Assembly (NCBI RefSeq): GCF_024585265.1
Contig: NZ_CP036533.1
Coordinates: forward strand, 7,077,001 to 7,141,000
DNA: 64,000 bases
From: Bradyrhizobium sp. WBAH42
Lineage (GTDB): Bacteria; Pseudomonadota; Alphaproteobacteria; Rhizobiales; Xanthobacteraceae
Reading direction: 5' to 3'
Of this stretch, positions 16,875-25,961 are shown piece after piece. Within the stretch, counting starts at the first letter, position 1; each line of letters opens with the position of its first letter. The notes beneath the pieces are model-generated. The model was not told the DNA's origin. It saw nothing but the letters and a program-made list of their open reading frames with translations, and made no database searches. A program made the translations under genes and the position numbers.

Positions 16875-19385
16875 ATGGACGATCGACCAAAGCAGACCGA
16901 AAGCCTGACGCAGGATGACGGGTTCGTCCGGGTCCGGGGGGCGCGCGAGCACAACCTCAGGAATGTCGACGTCCGCATTCCGCGCAACGTCCTCGTCGTG
17001 TTCACGGGCGTGTCGGGCTCCGGGAAATCCTCGCTCGCCTTCGGCACGATCTATGCCGAGGCGCAGCGGCGCTATCTGGAATCGGTGTCGCCCTATGCGC
17101 GGCGCCTGTTCCACCAGATGCAGATCCCCGAGGTCGACGACATCGAAGGCCTGCCGCCGGCGGTGGCGCTGCAGCAGCAGCGCGGGGCGCCGACGACGCG
17201 GTCCTCGGTCGGCAGCGTCAGCACCATCTCGAACCTGCTCCGGATGCTCTATTCCCGCGCCGGCGATTACCCGCGCGGCCAAGCGATGCTCTATGCGGAG
17301 GCGTTCTCGCCCAACACGCCGGAGGGCGCCTGCCCGACCTGCCACGGCATCGGCCGGATGCTCGACGTCACCGAGAAATCGATGGTGCCCGACGACAGCA
17401 AGACGATCCGCGAGCGCGCTGTCGCGGCCTGGCCGAGTGCCTGGCAGGGCCAGAACCTCCGGGACATCCTGACGACGCTGGGCTACGACGTCGACAAGCC
17501 CTGGCGCGAATTGCCCAAGAAGGACCGCGACTGGATCCTGTTCACCGAGGAGCAGCCGACCGTTCCTGTCTATGCCGGCTACGATGCCGCCGAGGTCAAA
17601 CGGGCGCTACGCCGCAAGGAGGAACCGAGCTATCAGGGCACCTTCACCGGCGCCAAGCGCTACGTGATGCAGACCTACGCCAAGTCCGAGAGCGCGATGA
17701 TGAAGCGCCGCGTCGCGCAATTCATGATCACGCGGGACTGCCCGACCTGCCACGGCACAAGGCTGAAGCCCGAGGCGCTCAAGGTGAGGTTCGCAGGATT
17801 CAACATCGCCGAGATGTCGCACCTGCCGCTCAAGCAGTTGCACGAGGTGATCAAGCCATTTGCGAGAGCTTCGTCGGACAAATCGGAGAAGACCGTTGTT
17901 GCCAGGCGCATCTGCGAGGATCTGTCGGCGCGCCTCGCCGTCCTGCTCGATCTCGGCCTCGGCTATCTCGCCTGCGAACGCAGCACGCCGACGCTGTCAC
18001 CGGGCGAATTGCAGCGGCTGCGTCTGGCGACGCAAGTCCGCTCCAACCTGTTCGGCGTCGTCTATGTGCTCGACGAGCCGTCGGCCGGCCTGCATCCCGC
18101 CGACACTGAGGCGCTGCGGCGCGCACTGGACAGGCTGAAAGGTGTCGGCAACTCCATCTTCGTGGTCGAGCATGAGATAGAAGTGATCAGGCACGCGGAC
18201 TGGCTCGTGGATGTCGGCCCGGACGCCGGCGACGGCGGCGGGCTCATTCTCTATAGCGGGCCCCCGGCGGGGCTCGGCGCGATCGCGCAATCGCGGACCG
18301 CGCATTATCTCGCGCATCCCCGCAAGAAGCTGCCGACGGTCCGCCGCGAGCCGGAAGGACATCTGAAGCTCAGGGGCGTGACCCGCAACAATCTGCGCGG
18401 CCTCGACGTCGACATTCCGCTCGGAATCATCGCCAGCATCACCGGCGTATCGGGCTCCGGCAAATCCAGCCTGATCAGCCAATTCCTCGTCGAGACCGTG
18501 GCCGCGCATCTCGGCCATTCGCTTGCCACCGACGGCGACGACGACAGCCTGGCGCCGACCGTCGAGACGCTGGGCGGCAAGATCGTAGCCGGCCTCGACC
18601 ACGTCAACCGCCTCGTCGTCGTCGACCAGAAGCCGATCGGCCGCACGCCGCGCTCCAACCTTGCGACCTATACCGGCCTGTTCGATCACGTGCGAAAACT
18701 GTTTGCGGCGACGCCGCAGGCAAAGTCGCGCCGCTACGACGCCGGCCGCTTCTCCTTCAACGTCGCCAAGGGCCGCTGTGCGACCTGCGAGGGCGAGGGC
18801 TTCGTCTGCGTCGAGTTGTTGTTCCTGCCCAGCGTCTACGCGCCCTGCCCGACCTGCAAGGGTGCGCGCTACAACGACAAGACGCTGGAGGTGAAGATCA
18901 ACGGCAAATCCATCGCGGACGTGCTGGCGATGCGCGTCGACGAGGCCTTCGAGTTCTTCGAGGGCGATTCCGCGCTGAACCGGTCGCTGTCGGTCGTGCG
19001 CGAGGTCGGGCTCGGCTATATCCGCCTCGGCCAGTCCGCGACCGAGCTGTCGGGCGGCGAAGCCCAACGCATCAAGCTCGCGACCGAGCTGATGCGTCCG
19101 CAACGCGGCCACACGCTCTATGTCCTGGACGAGCCGACCACCGGCCTTCACCCGCGCGACGTCGAGCGCCTGATCGCACAGCTCGAACGCATCGTGGACG
19201 GCGGCAACAGCGTGATCGTGGTCGAGCATGACATGGACGTCGTGGCGCACAGCGACTGGATCATCGATCTCGGACCTGGCGCCGGTGACGAAGGCGGCCG
19301 TGTCGTCGCATCGGGGACGCCCGAGCAGGTCGCCAAGGCCGGCGGGAAGACCGCGCCTTATCTGGCGCGGCGCCTGGCGCAATAG
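16875..19385 (+). CDS. uvrA2: UvrA-like ABC ATPase, short (UvrA2) type
   Basis: The 836-residue product has two ABC modules. Walker A motifs are [12 protein letters not shown] (residues 45-56) and [12 protein letters not shown] (about 524-535). The signatures are [13 protein letters not shown] and [13 protein letters not shown], each followed by a Walker B and LDEPS/T. Zinc-finger cysteines appear as CPTCHG (about 152 and 288) and CATCEG...CPTCKG (about 634-660). Canonical UvrA has about 950 residues; the missing length fits the loss of the UvrB-contacting region seen in UvrA2 paralogues, which are linked to tolerance of DNA-binding drugs. ATG 16875 is chosen over the longer frame from 16734 because [10 protein letters not shown] then lies at the usual distance. 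No uvrB is nearby. Confidence 0.85.
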   Translation: MDDRPKQTESLTQDDGFVRVRGAREHNLRNVDVRIPRNVLVVFTGVSGSGKSSLAFGTIYAEAQRRYLESVSPYARRLFHQMQIPEVDDIEGLPPAVALQQQRGAPTTRSSVGSVSTISNLLRMLYSRAGDYPRGQAMLYAEAFSPNTPEGACPTCHGIGRMLDVTEKSMVPDDSKTIRERAVAAWPSAWQGQNLRDILTTLGYDVDKPWRELPKKDRDWILFTEEQPTVPVYAGYDAAEVKRALRRKEEPSYQGTFTGAKRYVMQTYAKSESAMMKRRVAQFMITRDCPTCHGTRLKPEALKVRFAGFNIAEMSHLPLKQLHEVIKPFARASSDKSEKTVVARRICEDLSARLAVLLDLGLGYLACERSTPTLSPGELQRLRLATQVRSNLFGVVYVLDEPSAGLHPADTEALRRALDRLKGVGNSIFVVEHEIEVIRHADWLVDVGPDAGDGGGLILYSGPPAGLGAIAQSRTAHYLAHPRKKLPTVRREPEGHLKLRGVTRNNLRGLDVDIPLGIIASITGVSGSGKSSLISQFLVETVAAHLGHSLATDGDDDSLAPTVETLGGKIVAGLDHVNRLVVVDQKPIGRTPRSNLATYTGLFDHVRKLFAATPQAKSRRYDAGRFSFNVAKGRCATCEGEGFVCVELLFLPSVYAPCPTCKGARYNDKTLEVKINGKSIADVLAMRVDEAFEFFEGDSALNRSLSVVREVGLGYIRLGQSATELSGGEAQRIKLATELMRPQRGHTLYVLDEPTTGLHPRDVERLIAQLERIVDGGNSVIVVEHDMDVVAHSDWIIDLGPGAGDEGGRVVASGTPEQVAKAGGKTAPYLARRLAQ

Positions 19386-19550
19386 CGCGCGCAGCGATCG
19401 TCGGCATGGTCCCCTCGCGGTCATTTCGCAATTGCGTTCCACGCCGTCGAAGACGGACCCCGACTTTCGCGATGTTGACTTTCCACCGTCCCGCTCCCCA
19501 TACTTCGCGAACAACAACAAGATCGAACGACGGTTTTGAGGGAGGATAGG

Positions 19551-20861
19551 ATGCCGACTTCACGCAGGCAGCTGCTGAAGACCTCGGCGGCTGCCGCCGC
19601 CGCACTCAGCCTCGATTGGACACGCGCCCAGGCACAAGCCGAGAATTTACGCATCGGCCTGATCTACGACCTCACCGGCCCCTTCGCCGCCGGCGGCTCG
19701 GTCGCCTCGTCGATCGGGGCGCAGATCGCCATCGATCTCGTCAACGAGAAGGGCGGTGTCGGCGGCAAATACAAGGTTGCTCCGGTCGCCGCGGATTCGC
19801 AGAGCAAGCCCGACGTTGCGATCAACGAGGCCGAACGCCTGATCAGCCAGGAGAAGATCGACATCCTCAACGGCGTCTATGCGAGCTCGCATGCGGTGCC
19901 GCTCGCGGCCAAGGTCGAGCAGCAGAAGAAGATCCTCTGGATCACGACCGCGGTCTCGACCGCCGTGTTCAAGGACAAGAACCTGCAATACGTGTTTCGC
20001 GCGCAGATCCATTCGGATCAATACGGCCAAGCCTTTGCAAGCTTCCTCACCGAGCATGCCAAAGCCAAGCTCGGCATGGACCCGAAGGAGGTCAAGGTCG
20101 CGTTGATCCACGAGGACGGCCCCTATGGCGTCGGCGTTGCTTCTGCCGACGAGACTTACGCCAAGGAGGCTGGCATCCAGGTCGTGCTGCGCGAGGGCTA
20201 TTCGGCCTCTGCGCCCGACCTGTCGGTGCTCGTCACCAAGATCAAGCGCGCCAAGGCCGACGTGATCTCGCATGCGGGCTACAACCCCGACATCACCCTG
20301 TTCCTGCGCCAGGCGCGCGAGAGCGGATTGCGCTTCAAGATGCTGTTCGGAGCCGGCGCCGGCTACAGCCAGCTCGACAAGCTGCGCGCCACTTTCGGCG
20401 CCGACATCGACAATTTCTGCAACATCGACCCGGTGCCGGCGCAGCTGCTCGATCCCGCCAAGCTCGCGCCCGGAATGGGCGATCTGATCAAGACCATGGT
20501 CAGTCGCTACCAGGCCAAGACCGGCGCCACCGACGTGCCGCCACACTGCTCGATGGGCTTCAACCAGACCTGGGTGCTGCTCAACCACGTGCTGCCGGTC
20601 GCCAAGGAGAAGTACGGCAGCTTCGAGCCCGAGGCGATCCGGAAAGCGGCGCTCGACGTCGACATCCCCGCCGGCGGCACGATCCAGGGCTATGGCGTGA
20701 AATTCTTCCCACCGGGCACGCCGCTCTCCGGCCAGAACGAACGCTCGACGCCGGTCGTGATGCAGAACGCCGGCGAGCACATCTCCGTGGTGTGGCCGAC
20801 GAACATTCGTACGCAGGACCCGGTCTTCCCGCTGCCGAAGGGCTCGACCTACGGGGCGTGA
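19551..20861 (+). CDS. LivK-type ABC transporter substrate-binding protein
   Basis: The 436-residue product begins with a Tat-like signal (TSRRQLLKTSAAAAAALSL, cut near AQA) and is a periplasmic type I binding protein. LRIGLIYDLTGPFAAGGSVASS and IAIDLVNEKGGVGGKYKV are the family opening; GVYASSHAVPLAAKVEQQKK forms part of the ligand cleft. ATG 19551 follows GGGAGGATAGG. Its C-terminus (GQNERSTPVVMQ, then PLPKGSTY) closely resembles the LivK fragment at the right edge of the window, so both serve the same transporter class. No permease or ATPase gene adjoins, so it probably feeds a transporter encoded elsewhere. Confidence 0.88.
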   Translation: MPTSRRQLLKTSAAAAAALSLDWTRAQAQAENLRIGLIYDLTGPFAAGGSVASSIGAQIAIDLVNEKGGVGGKYKVAPVAADSQSKPDVAINEAERLISQEKIDILNGVYASSHAVPLAAKVEQQKKILWITTAVSTAVFKDKNLQYVFRAQIHSDQYGQAFASFLTEHAKAKLGMDPKEVKVALIHEDGPYGVGVASADETYAKEAGIQVVLREGYSASAPDLSVLVTKIKRAKADVISHAGYNPDITLFLRQARESGLRFKMLFGAGAGYSQLDKLRATFGADIDNFCNIDPVPAQLLDPAKLAPGMGDLIKTMVSRYQAKTGATDVPPHCSMGFNQTWVLLNHVLPVAKEKYGSFEPEAIRKAALDVDIPAGGTIQGYGVKFFPPGTPLSGQNERSTPVVMQNAGEHISVVWPTNIRTQDPVFPLPKGSTYGA

Positions 20862-20883
20862 GGGGGGGCACGGGCGGGGTACA

Positions 20884-21033
20884 CCCTCTCCCCTTGCGGG
20901 AGAGGGTGGCTCGCCGCGTAGCGGCGAGACGGGTGAGGGGTTGTCTCCGCGCGTGAACCCTCTCGCTTTCGCATTCGCTGAAGCAACCCCTCATCCGGCG
21001 CTTCGCGCCACCTTCTCCCACAAGGGGAGAAGG
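20884..21033. repeat. Composite Rhizobiales palindromic repeat (two inverted copies)
   Basis: A first unit CCCTCTCCCCTTGCGGGAGAGGG is followed by CTCGCCGC-GTA-GCGGCGAG and GGGTGAGGGG. An inverted second unit (CCCCTCATCCGGCGCTTCGC, then CCTTCTCCCACAAGGGGAGAAGG) completes the element. The same composite lies at 23.7 kb. Confidence 0.8.
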
Positions 21034-21054
21034 GTTCGCGGCGTGCGTGGTGAT

Positions 21055-22224
21055 TTACAACACCACCCGTCTCCCCTCCTCCGCCGCCCAATACCCGGCG
21101 TAGTTCACCTTGATCGCCTCATAGGCTAGCGCGAGATCCGACAGCGGCTGGCGTCCGGTCGTGGCGCACTCCATGAAGTCCTGGATCTCCTGCAAATAGC
21201 CGCGCGTCCATTCCTCCTCGAGGCAGACATATTGCCAGCCGGTTTTGCGGTCGACCTTCTCGGTGATGTAGACGCTCGCGAGCTTCTCCTCGCTGGTCTG
21301 GTAGCTCATCAGATGATTGTTCGGCGTGATGTTGGCGAACAGGGAGCCGCCGCTCGTATAGGTCTCGATCAGATTGCGCACGCCGCCCATGATCATGTCG
21401 CCGGAGAACACGGTGGCCTTGGTGCCGTCGGAGAAGGTTGCGGTGAGCGTACCCCAATCCTCGACGTCGACGGGATTGGCCTTGATGTAGCTGCGTTCCT
21501 CCGGCTTCAAGCCGGCGGTGACGTTGCCGACATCGCCGGTGACGCTGGCGACACGGATGCGCTCGCCGCGCGCCTTGGCTTCGACCTGCTTCAGATACAG
21601 CACGGCCGAGAGCGGATGGCAGCCCATGCGGATCAGCGAGCCGCCGCCCGTCATCGCCCATTGCGCAGCATGCGCGGCGTGCGAGCCGGAATGGCTCTCC
21701 TCGCCCTTCATGAACAGGATCTTGTCCTTGGTCGCCTTGATGATCTCGGCGGTCTTGGTCACGGCCGGCGCATAGATCCAGTCCTCGGCATACATGAAGA
21801 GCTTATCCGTGCGCTCGATTGCGGCGCGCGTCCTGTCCATCTCCTCGATCACGCGCTCATACATCAGCGCCTTCGGCACGTGCTTGCCGATCGGCTGCTG
21901 ATCGCCTTCGCGGCCGAAATAGCCGGCGAACGGCTTTTCGCAGATGACATGCTTGCCGGCCTGCATGGCGGCGACGATCATCTCGGCATGAAGATTGGGC
22001 GGGGTGCAGATGTCGACGACATCGAGATCGCGGTCTGCGATCAGCTCGGCGAAGCTGCGGTAAACACGCGGGATATTGTGATGGCGGGCGAACGCGACAA
22101 CCTTGTCGCCGCGGGCAGCGACCGCCGCGACCTCGACGTCAACGCCATAGACGCGCCGGAACGCATACATGTGCAGCTCCGACACGAAGCCGCAGCCGAC
22201 GAGTCCCACCCTGATCCTGGCCAT
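21055..22224 (-). CDS. Gfo/Idh/MocA family NAD(P)-dependent oxidoreductase
   Basis: The 389-residue product has an N-terminal Rossmann domain (RIRVGLVGCGFVSELHMYAF, GxGxxS-like) followed by VDVVDICTPPNLHAEMIVAAMQ and the family EKP motif in ICEKPFAGY. The C-terminal half has GGGSLIRMGCHPLSAVLYL, with the His of the active site, and GTLTATFSDGTKATVFSGD. Members oxidise or reduce sugars, inositols and related compounds; the substrate cannot be read here. It faces the LivK-type gene tail to tail across a repeat and starts 44 bases from the rlpA-like gene. It is a single-gene unit as far as can be seen. Confidence 0.88.
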   Translation of the reverse strand: MARIRVGLVGCGFVSELHMYAFRRVYGVDVEVAAVAARGDKVVAFARHHNIPRVYRSFAELIADRDLDVVDICTPPNLHAEMIVAAMQAGKHVICEKPFAGYFGREGDQQPIGKHVPKALMYERVIEEMDRTRAAIERTDKLFMYAEDWIYAPAVTKTAEIIKATKDKILFMKGEESHSGSHAAHAAQWAMTGGGSLIRMGCHPLSAVLYLKQVEAKARGERIRVASVTGDVGNVTAGLKPEERSYIKANPVDVEDWGTLTATFSDGTKATVFSGDMIMGGVRNLIETYTSGGSLFANITPNNHLMSYQTSEEKLASVYITEKVDRKTGWQYVCLEEEWTRGYLQEIQDFMECATTGRQPLSDLALAYEAIKVNYAGYWAAEEGRRVVL

Positions 22225-22268
22225 AGCGCCCCCTTTGCAATGGGCGGCACTATAGCGCGCCTGGAGGC

Positions 22269-22616
22269 CTAATCCACCGAGACGCGCACCACGCCGGCGC
22301 TCATCATGCCGAGCGCGCGGGCGGCGGGCACCGAGAGATCGACGATGCGGCCGCGGATGAACGGGCCACGATCATTGACGCGGCACTGGATCGTGCGTCC
22401 GCTGTAGGACACCCTGAGCACGGTGCCGAACGGGCGCGTGCGGTGGGCGCAGGTCAGCTCGCCGCCTTTGCCGGCTTTTGCGTATCCGTAGTAAGAAGCA
22501 AGCCCGCTTTCAGCGTGGGCAACAGAAAAGGCAAAAAGCAAAAAGCTGGCCAGAGCTACCAATAGCGTCGTCTGCGCTTGCACGGCACCCTCCCGGTTCC
22601 CTGCCCGGCCCTGCAA
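22269..22616 (-). CDS. Small RlpA-like double-psi beta-barrel protein
   Basis: The 115-residue product has a signal peptide (VQAQTTLLVALASFLLFAFS, cut after AHA) and a double-psi beta-barrel: GLASYYGYAKAGKGGELTCAHRT, PFGTVLRVSY, QCRVNDRGPFIRGRIVDLS and AARALGMMSAGVVRVSV. The Asp of the VNDRGPF motif, the catalytic acid of RlpA-type lytic transglycosylases, is present. There is no SPOR domain, so it is shorter than septal-ring RlpA. The start may be the GTG preceding VQAQTT rather than the upstream ATG. A second family member lies at 45.2 kb. The role in peptidoglycan turnover is inferred from the fold. Confidence 0.85.
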   Translation of the reverse strand: MQGRAGNREGAVQAQTTLLVALASFLLFAFSVAHAESGLASYYGYAKAGKGGELTCAHRTRPFGTVLRVSYSGRTIQCRVNDRGPFIRGRIVDLSVPAARALGMMSAGVVRVSVD

Positions 22617-22645
22617 ACGTCGCTTTGTTCCTCAAAGTTCCGGGA

Positions 22646-22672
22646 GCATTGCCGGGCGATGCCCGGCAATGC
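22646..22672 (-). terminator. Strong hairpin after the CmcJ-like gene
   Basis: GCATTGCCGGGC-GAT-GCCCGGCAATGC, perfect twelve-base arms with three-base loop, 13 bases beyond the stop codon. No U run follows, so it may act as RNA-stabilising or weak terminator structure. Confidence 0.5.
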
Positions 22673-22684
22673 CATCACACTTTG

Positions 22685-23530
22685 TTACTGCCGGTGGAAC
22701 ACCAGCGTGCGGACCTCGATGCTTTCGCGGGGCGCCGCATCGGCCGGCGTGGTCGGATCGAGGAACGCGGTGTGCGGCCCGAAGCGGGTGCGGCCGTCGG
22801 TTGCGGAATCGTAGCACTTCAGCAGCAGCGCCTCGTCCGGCGTCATCTCAGGGAAATAGAACCAGCGGTGGTTCGGATTGTATTTCACCGAATAGGTCTC
22901 GCCGCGGCGGTTGGGATAGATCAGGTCGGAAGCGACGAGGTCTTCCGGCGCCACCGTCGTGCCGTCGGCCATGGCGAGCGGTGAATCGCGCAAGGGGCCG
23001 CGGATCGGCCGCCACAGATTGATCACCTGCACGCGGCCTTTCAGCAGCTCCTCGGCCTCGTCGGGCAGATGCTCGCGCACGCGGTTGGCACCGGAGATTG
23101 CGGTCTGGTCGACATGGACGCGCGTGGCCGGCTGGCGCGGCCCGCCGTCACGGATATCAGGCGCGCCTTCGACCCGCTTGCGCACGGTGTGGTCGAAGAT
23201 GAAGACGCGGTCGGCCTTCAGCGTCGCGCGCAGGAACGCTTCGACCGCTGGATAGTAAACGCTGCGGATGTCCTCGTCGTTGTAAAAATCCTTCACCTGC
23301 GTCGGGTGACGCACCAGCGCAAAGCCCTCGCGGTCCAGCGAGAAATTCTGTGCGATCAGCCGCGCATCGAAGATCGGGACCTGGTGCGGCTCCGGCAGCG
23401 AGGTGCTTTTCGGCTCACCCGGCGGCGGATCGAACGCGTAAGTGCGCGGCTTGCCGTCGATTGGCGCGAGATAGTTGAGTTCGGCAGTGACGAAGGGAAG
23501 CGATTCGATTTTTGTTTCTTGCAGGCCCAT
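22685..23530 (-). CDS. CmcJ/NvfI-like non-haem iron oxygenase family protein
   Basis: From ATG 23530 the product has 281 residues. It resembles the CmcJ/NvfI group, related to 2-oxoglutarate-dependent oxygenases. A possible metal triad is visible: HVD in TRVHVDQTAISG and His in RFGPHTAFLDP, with Arg following near IEVRTLVF. HRWFYFPEMTPDEALLLKCYDS is also typical. Members act in secondary metabolism (cephamycin and fungal meroterpenoid pathways) and in plant and bacterial tailoring of small molecules. It has no partner genes here, so the substrate is unknown. The ATG is preceded by a weak GGAGACC site. A longer in-frame extension upstream runs through palindromic repeat sequence and is not credible. 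Confidence 0.75.
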   Translation of the reverse strand: MGLQETKIESLPFVTAELNYLAPIDGKPRTYAFDPPPGEPKSTSLPEPHQVPIFDARLIAQNFSLDREGFALVRHPTQVKDFYNDEDIRSVYYPAVEAFLRATLKADRVFIFDHTVRKRVEGAPDIRDGGPRQPATRVHVDQTAISGANRVREHLPDEAEELLKGRVQVINLWRPIRGPLRDSPLAMADGTTVAPEDLVASDLIYPNRRGETYSVKYNPNHRWFYFPEMTPDEALLLKCYDSATDGRTRFGPHTAFLDPTTPADAAPRESIEVRTLVFHRQ

Positions 23531-23722
23531 GGCCGGTCTCCCGATGTGGTCGTCGGATTGATTTTTGCGGGAGCGCACCGTGCCGCAAGAGGTGCGGTGC
23601 AAATAGCAATGAGAGTGTTGTCGGGCGGAGAGAATGCAGAAGGAATATTTCGAAGAAGGCGATTGCGCTGGAAACCATCGCCTCTCCTCACGAGTCCTTG
23701 AGGTGCTCGTGAGAGCGTTTCT

Positions 23723-23873
23723 CCTTCTCCCCTTGTGGGAGAAGGTGGCGCGAAGCGCCGGATGAGGGGTATCTACCCGTGAACTCGACTGTGAGAGGTG
23801 AGCACGCGGAGGGAGACCCCTCACCCGTCTCGCCGCTACGCGGCGAGCCACCCTCTCCCACAAGGGGAGAGGG
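23723..23873. repeat. Composite Rhizobiales palindromic repeat (two inverted copies)
   Basis: Same architecture as at 20.9 kb: CCTTCTCCCC-TTGT-GGGAGAAGG, GGCGCGAAGCGCC, then the inverted partner with CTCGCCGCTACGCGGCGAG and CCCTCTCCCACAAGGGGAGAGG. The rest of 23531-23904 carries no gene. Confidence 0.8.
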
Positions 23874-23904
23874 GAAGAAGCGGCGTTGCCACCGAGAAAA
23901 AGGG

Positions 23905-24843
23905 CTACAACCCCGCCTTCGCAATCGCGTCCGTGAACGAGCGATCGACGATCTCCGCGGCATCGAGCTTCTGCTTGATCAGTCCCCAGCGGAAATAGAG
24001 GTCGATCGTCGCCTGCTCGTCCGCGATCACGCCGTCGTCGATCGGCGCGATGCGGATCTTTGCGCGCGACAGCCAGTTCTGCGGCACGGCGGTCGGGATG
24101 TTCATCAGCCTGCCCCAGGTCGCGGCGTAGCTGTCGATGTTGTTCAGCGACCACGCCCGCGCCGCGGTGAGGCGGCGGATGAAGTCGGTCAGCTCCGCGC
24201 GCTTGTCGCGGATGGCCTCGGGCCGCGCCACCTGGAAGCTCAGCCCTGGCGTAAGCCCTTCCGACGTGATGATGCGGCGCGACCTGAACAGCACCTCCTC
24301 CTGGCTCACATAAGGCTCCCAGGTCGACCACGCATCGACCGAGCCTTGCGTGTAGGCGATCTTGGCGTCGGACGGCGCCAGGAACGCGATCTGCACGTCA
24401 CTCGCGCTCCAGCCGTTCTTCTCCAGCGCCGCGAGGATCAGCTGATGGCCGATCGAGCCGCGGCCGGTCGCGATCTTCTTAGCCCGGAGATCGGCAAAGC
24501 TCTTGATCGGCGAGTTCTCGGGCACGAGGATGGCGAGCCCCTCGCGCGTCTGCCGGATGGCCGCGATCGCCTTCACCGGCGCGCCGGAAGCGGCGGCAAA
24601 GGTGAAGGGCGCATCGCCAACGAGGCCGGTCTCGATCGCGCCGGCGCTGAGCGCTTCCAGAAGCGGCGCGGCCGCGGGAAACTCTTTCCACTCGATCTTG
24701 TATGGGACGTCCTTGAGCACGCCGGCCGCTTCCATCACGGCCTGCGCATTGCCCTTCTGGTCCCCGACGCGCAGAGTGGTTTGCGCCGCCGCCAGCTCGA
24801 ATGAACCGAACAGCAGCGCGCCGGCCAGCATGAGGCGGATCAT
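23905..24843 (-). CDS. Aliphatic sulfonate/taurine-type ABC substrate-binding protein (copy 1)
   Basis: The 312-residue periplasmic protein has a signal peptide (IRLMLAGALLFGSFELAAA) and an SsuA/TauA-like fold: TLRVGDQKGNAQAVMEAAG, YKIEWKEFPAAAPLLEAL and GDAPFTFAAASGAPVKAIAA, with YTQGSVDAWSTWEPYV near residue 190. It is the last gene of the six-gene run and its ATG overlaps the LLM monooxygenase stop by four bases (ATGA). It is clearly paralogous to the protein at 30.5 kb. Binding of sulfonates or sulfate esters is inferred from the family and from the monooxygenase neighbours. Confidence 0.88.
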   Translation of the reverse strand: MIRLMLAGALLFGSFELAAAQTTLRVGDQKGNAQAVMEAAGVLKDVPYKIEWKEFPAAAPLLEALSAGAIETGLVGDAPFTFAAASGAPVKAIAAIRQTREGLAILVPENSPIKSFADLRAKKIATGRGSIGHQLILAALEKNGWSASDVQIAFLAPSDAKIAYTQGSVDAWSTWEPYVSQEEVLFRSRRIITSEGLTPGLSFQVARPEAIRDKRAELTDFIRRLTAARAWSLNNIDSYAATWGRLMNIPTAVPQNWLSRAKIRIAPIDDGVIADEQATIDLYFRWGLIKQKLDAAEIVDRSFTDAIAKAGL

Positions 24844-25940
24844 TCTGCGGCCTCGCCGCGGACCGCCTGGCGCTTGGCAACCAGCTCGCGCGTCAGCGGG
24901 ATCAGCTCGCGGCCGTAGTCGATGGCATCGATCAGCGGATCGAAGCCGCGGATCAGGAAATGGCTGATGCCGAGATCATAATAATCACCGAAGATCTCCG
25001 CCACCTGCTGGGGGGTGCCGACCAGCGCCGTGGTGTTGCTGTTGGCGCCGGTGAGCTTTGCGATCTCGGTCCAGAGCCGCTTGTCGATCCGGCTGCCCTG
25101 GTCGGCGAGCGCGAGCAGTCGCCGGGCGCCGGCCGTGGCATGGCCGTCGGCGGGCTTGCGATAGCCGGTCTTGTCCTGCAGCGCAGTGGCCCGCGCCAGA
25201 ATCTCCTCGGCTTTCTCCCAGGCCTGCTTCTCGGTCGGCGCAATGATCGGCCGCACCGACAGGCTGAAGCGCGGCGTCGGCCGCCCCTGCCGCACCGCCG
25301 CGTTATGGACGCGCGAGGTCACGTCGCGCACCTGCGCGTAGGATTCGCCCCACAGCGCAAAGGTATCGGCGTGCTTGCCGGCGACGTCGATCGCCGCATC
25401 CGAGGCGCCGCCGAAATAGACGCGGATGCCTTCGGGACGATAGGGCTTCACCTGCGAGAACGCGTTCTCGACCTGGTAATATTTGCCCCTGTAGGTGAAC
25501 GGCTTGTCGCTGGTCCATTCCAGCTTGAGCACGTCGAGGAATTCGGAGGTGCGGGCATAGCGCTCGTCCTTGTCGTCGAGCGTGTTGCCGTCCTGCCGCA
25601 GCTCGGTCGCGTTGCCGCCAGTGATGACGTGGAGGGCAACACGGCCGCGGGAAAACTGATCGAGCACCGCGAACTGCCGCGCCAGCAATGTTGGCGCGGT
25701 GAAGCCGGGCCGCTGCGCGATCAGCACGTTGAGCCGGGACGTCGTGTTCAGGACGTGCTGCGCCACCTGGAGCGCGTCGGGCGAGGTCGAATGGAATGCC
25801 AGCAGCGCCCGATCGAAGCCGGCATTCTCATGCGCCTTCGCCACCGTCTCGATGTGGGTGGGATTGAGGACCGGCCCTTCGCGAACGACGGTTTCCGACG
25901 AATTGTTGTTGCTGATGAAGCCGATGAACTCGATCGACAT
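24840..25940 (-). CDS. LLM-class FMN-dependent monooxygenase, SsuD-like
   Basis: The 366-residue product is a luciferase-like (bacterial LLM) monooxygenase of the alkanesulfonate type, which uses FMNH2 and oxygen to release sulfite from organosulfonates. Typical segments: IEFIGFISNNNSSE at the start, RLNVLIAQRPGFTAPTLLARQFAVLDQFSRGRVALHVITGG, DERYARTSEFLDVLKLEW and YFGGASDAAIDVAGKHADTF, with SLSVRPI later. It sits between a flavoprotein dehydrogenase and a binding protein for the same class of substrate. A flavin reductase (ssuE) is not in the window. Exact substrate unknown; sulfonate is the best guess, other sulfur compounds are possible. Confidence 0.88.
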   Translation of the reverse strand: MSIEFIGFISNNNSSETVVREGPVLNPTHIETVAKAHENAGFDRALLAFHSTSPDALQVAQHVLNTTSRLNVLIAQRPGFTAPTLLARQFAVLDQFSRGRVALHVITGGNATELRQDGNTLDDKDERYARTSEFLDVLKLEWTSDKPFTYRGKYYQVENAFSQVKPYRPEGIRVYFGGASDAAIDVAGKHADTFALWGESYAQVRDVTSRVHNAAVRQGRPTPRFSLSVRPIIAPTEKQAWEKAEEILARATALQDKTGYRKPADGHATAGARRLLALADQGSRIDKRLWTEIAKLTGANSNTTALVGTPQQVAEIFGDYYDLGISHFLIRGFDPLIDAIDYGRELIPLTRELVAKRQAVRGEAAE

Positions 25941-25961
25941 GATCGTCTCCCTGTTGAGGTC

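Noticed and set aside
15444..17345. A minus-strand frame of over 600 codons opposite the repeat protein and uvrA2
   Set aside because: It mirrors the GGND repeats (its own periodicity is a reflection of them) and lacks a ribosome-binding site.
20884..21033. Possible CRISPR-like repeat array
   Set aside because: The units are inverted palindromes in composite pairs, not equally spaced direct repeats with unique spacers; no cas gene is near.
22685..24331. A single long minus-strand gene extending upstream of the CmcJ-like protein
   Set aside because: The upstream part translates palindromic repeat DNA and mirrors the sulfonate binding-protein gene. The ATG at 23530 gives a protein of normal length.
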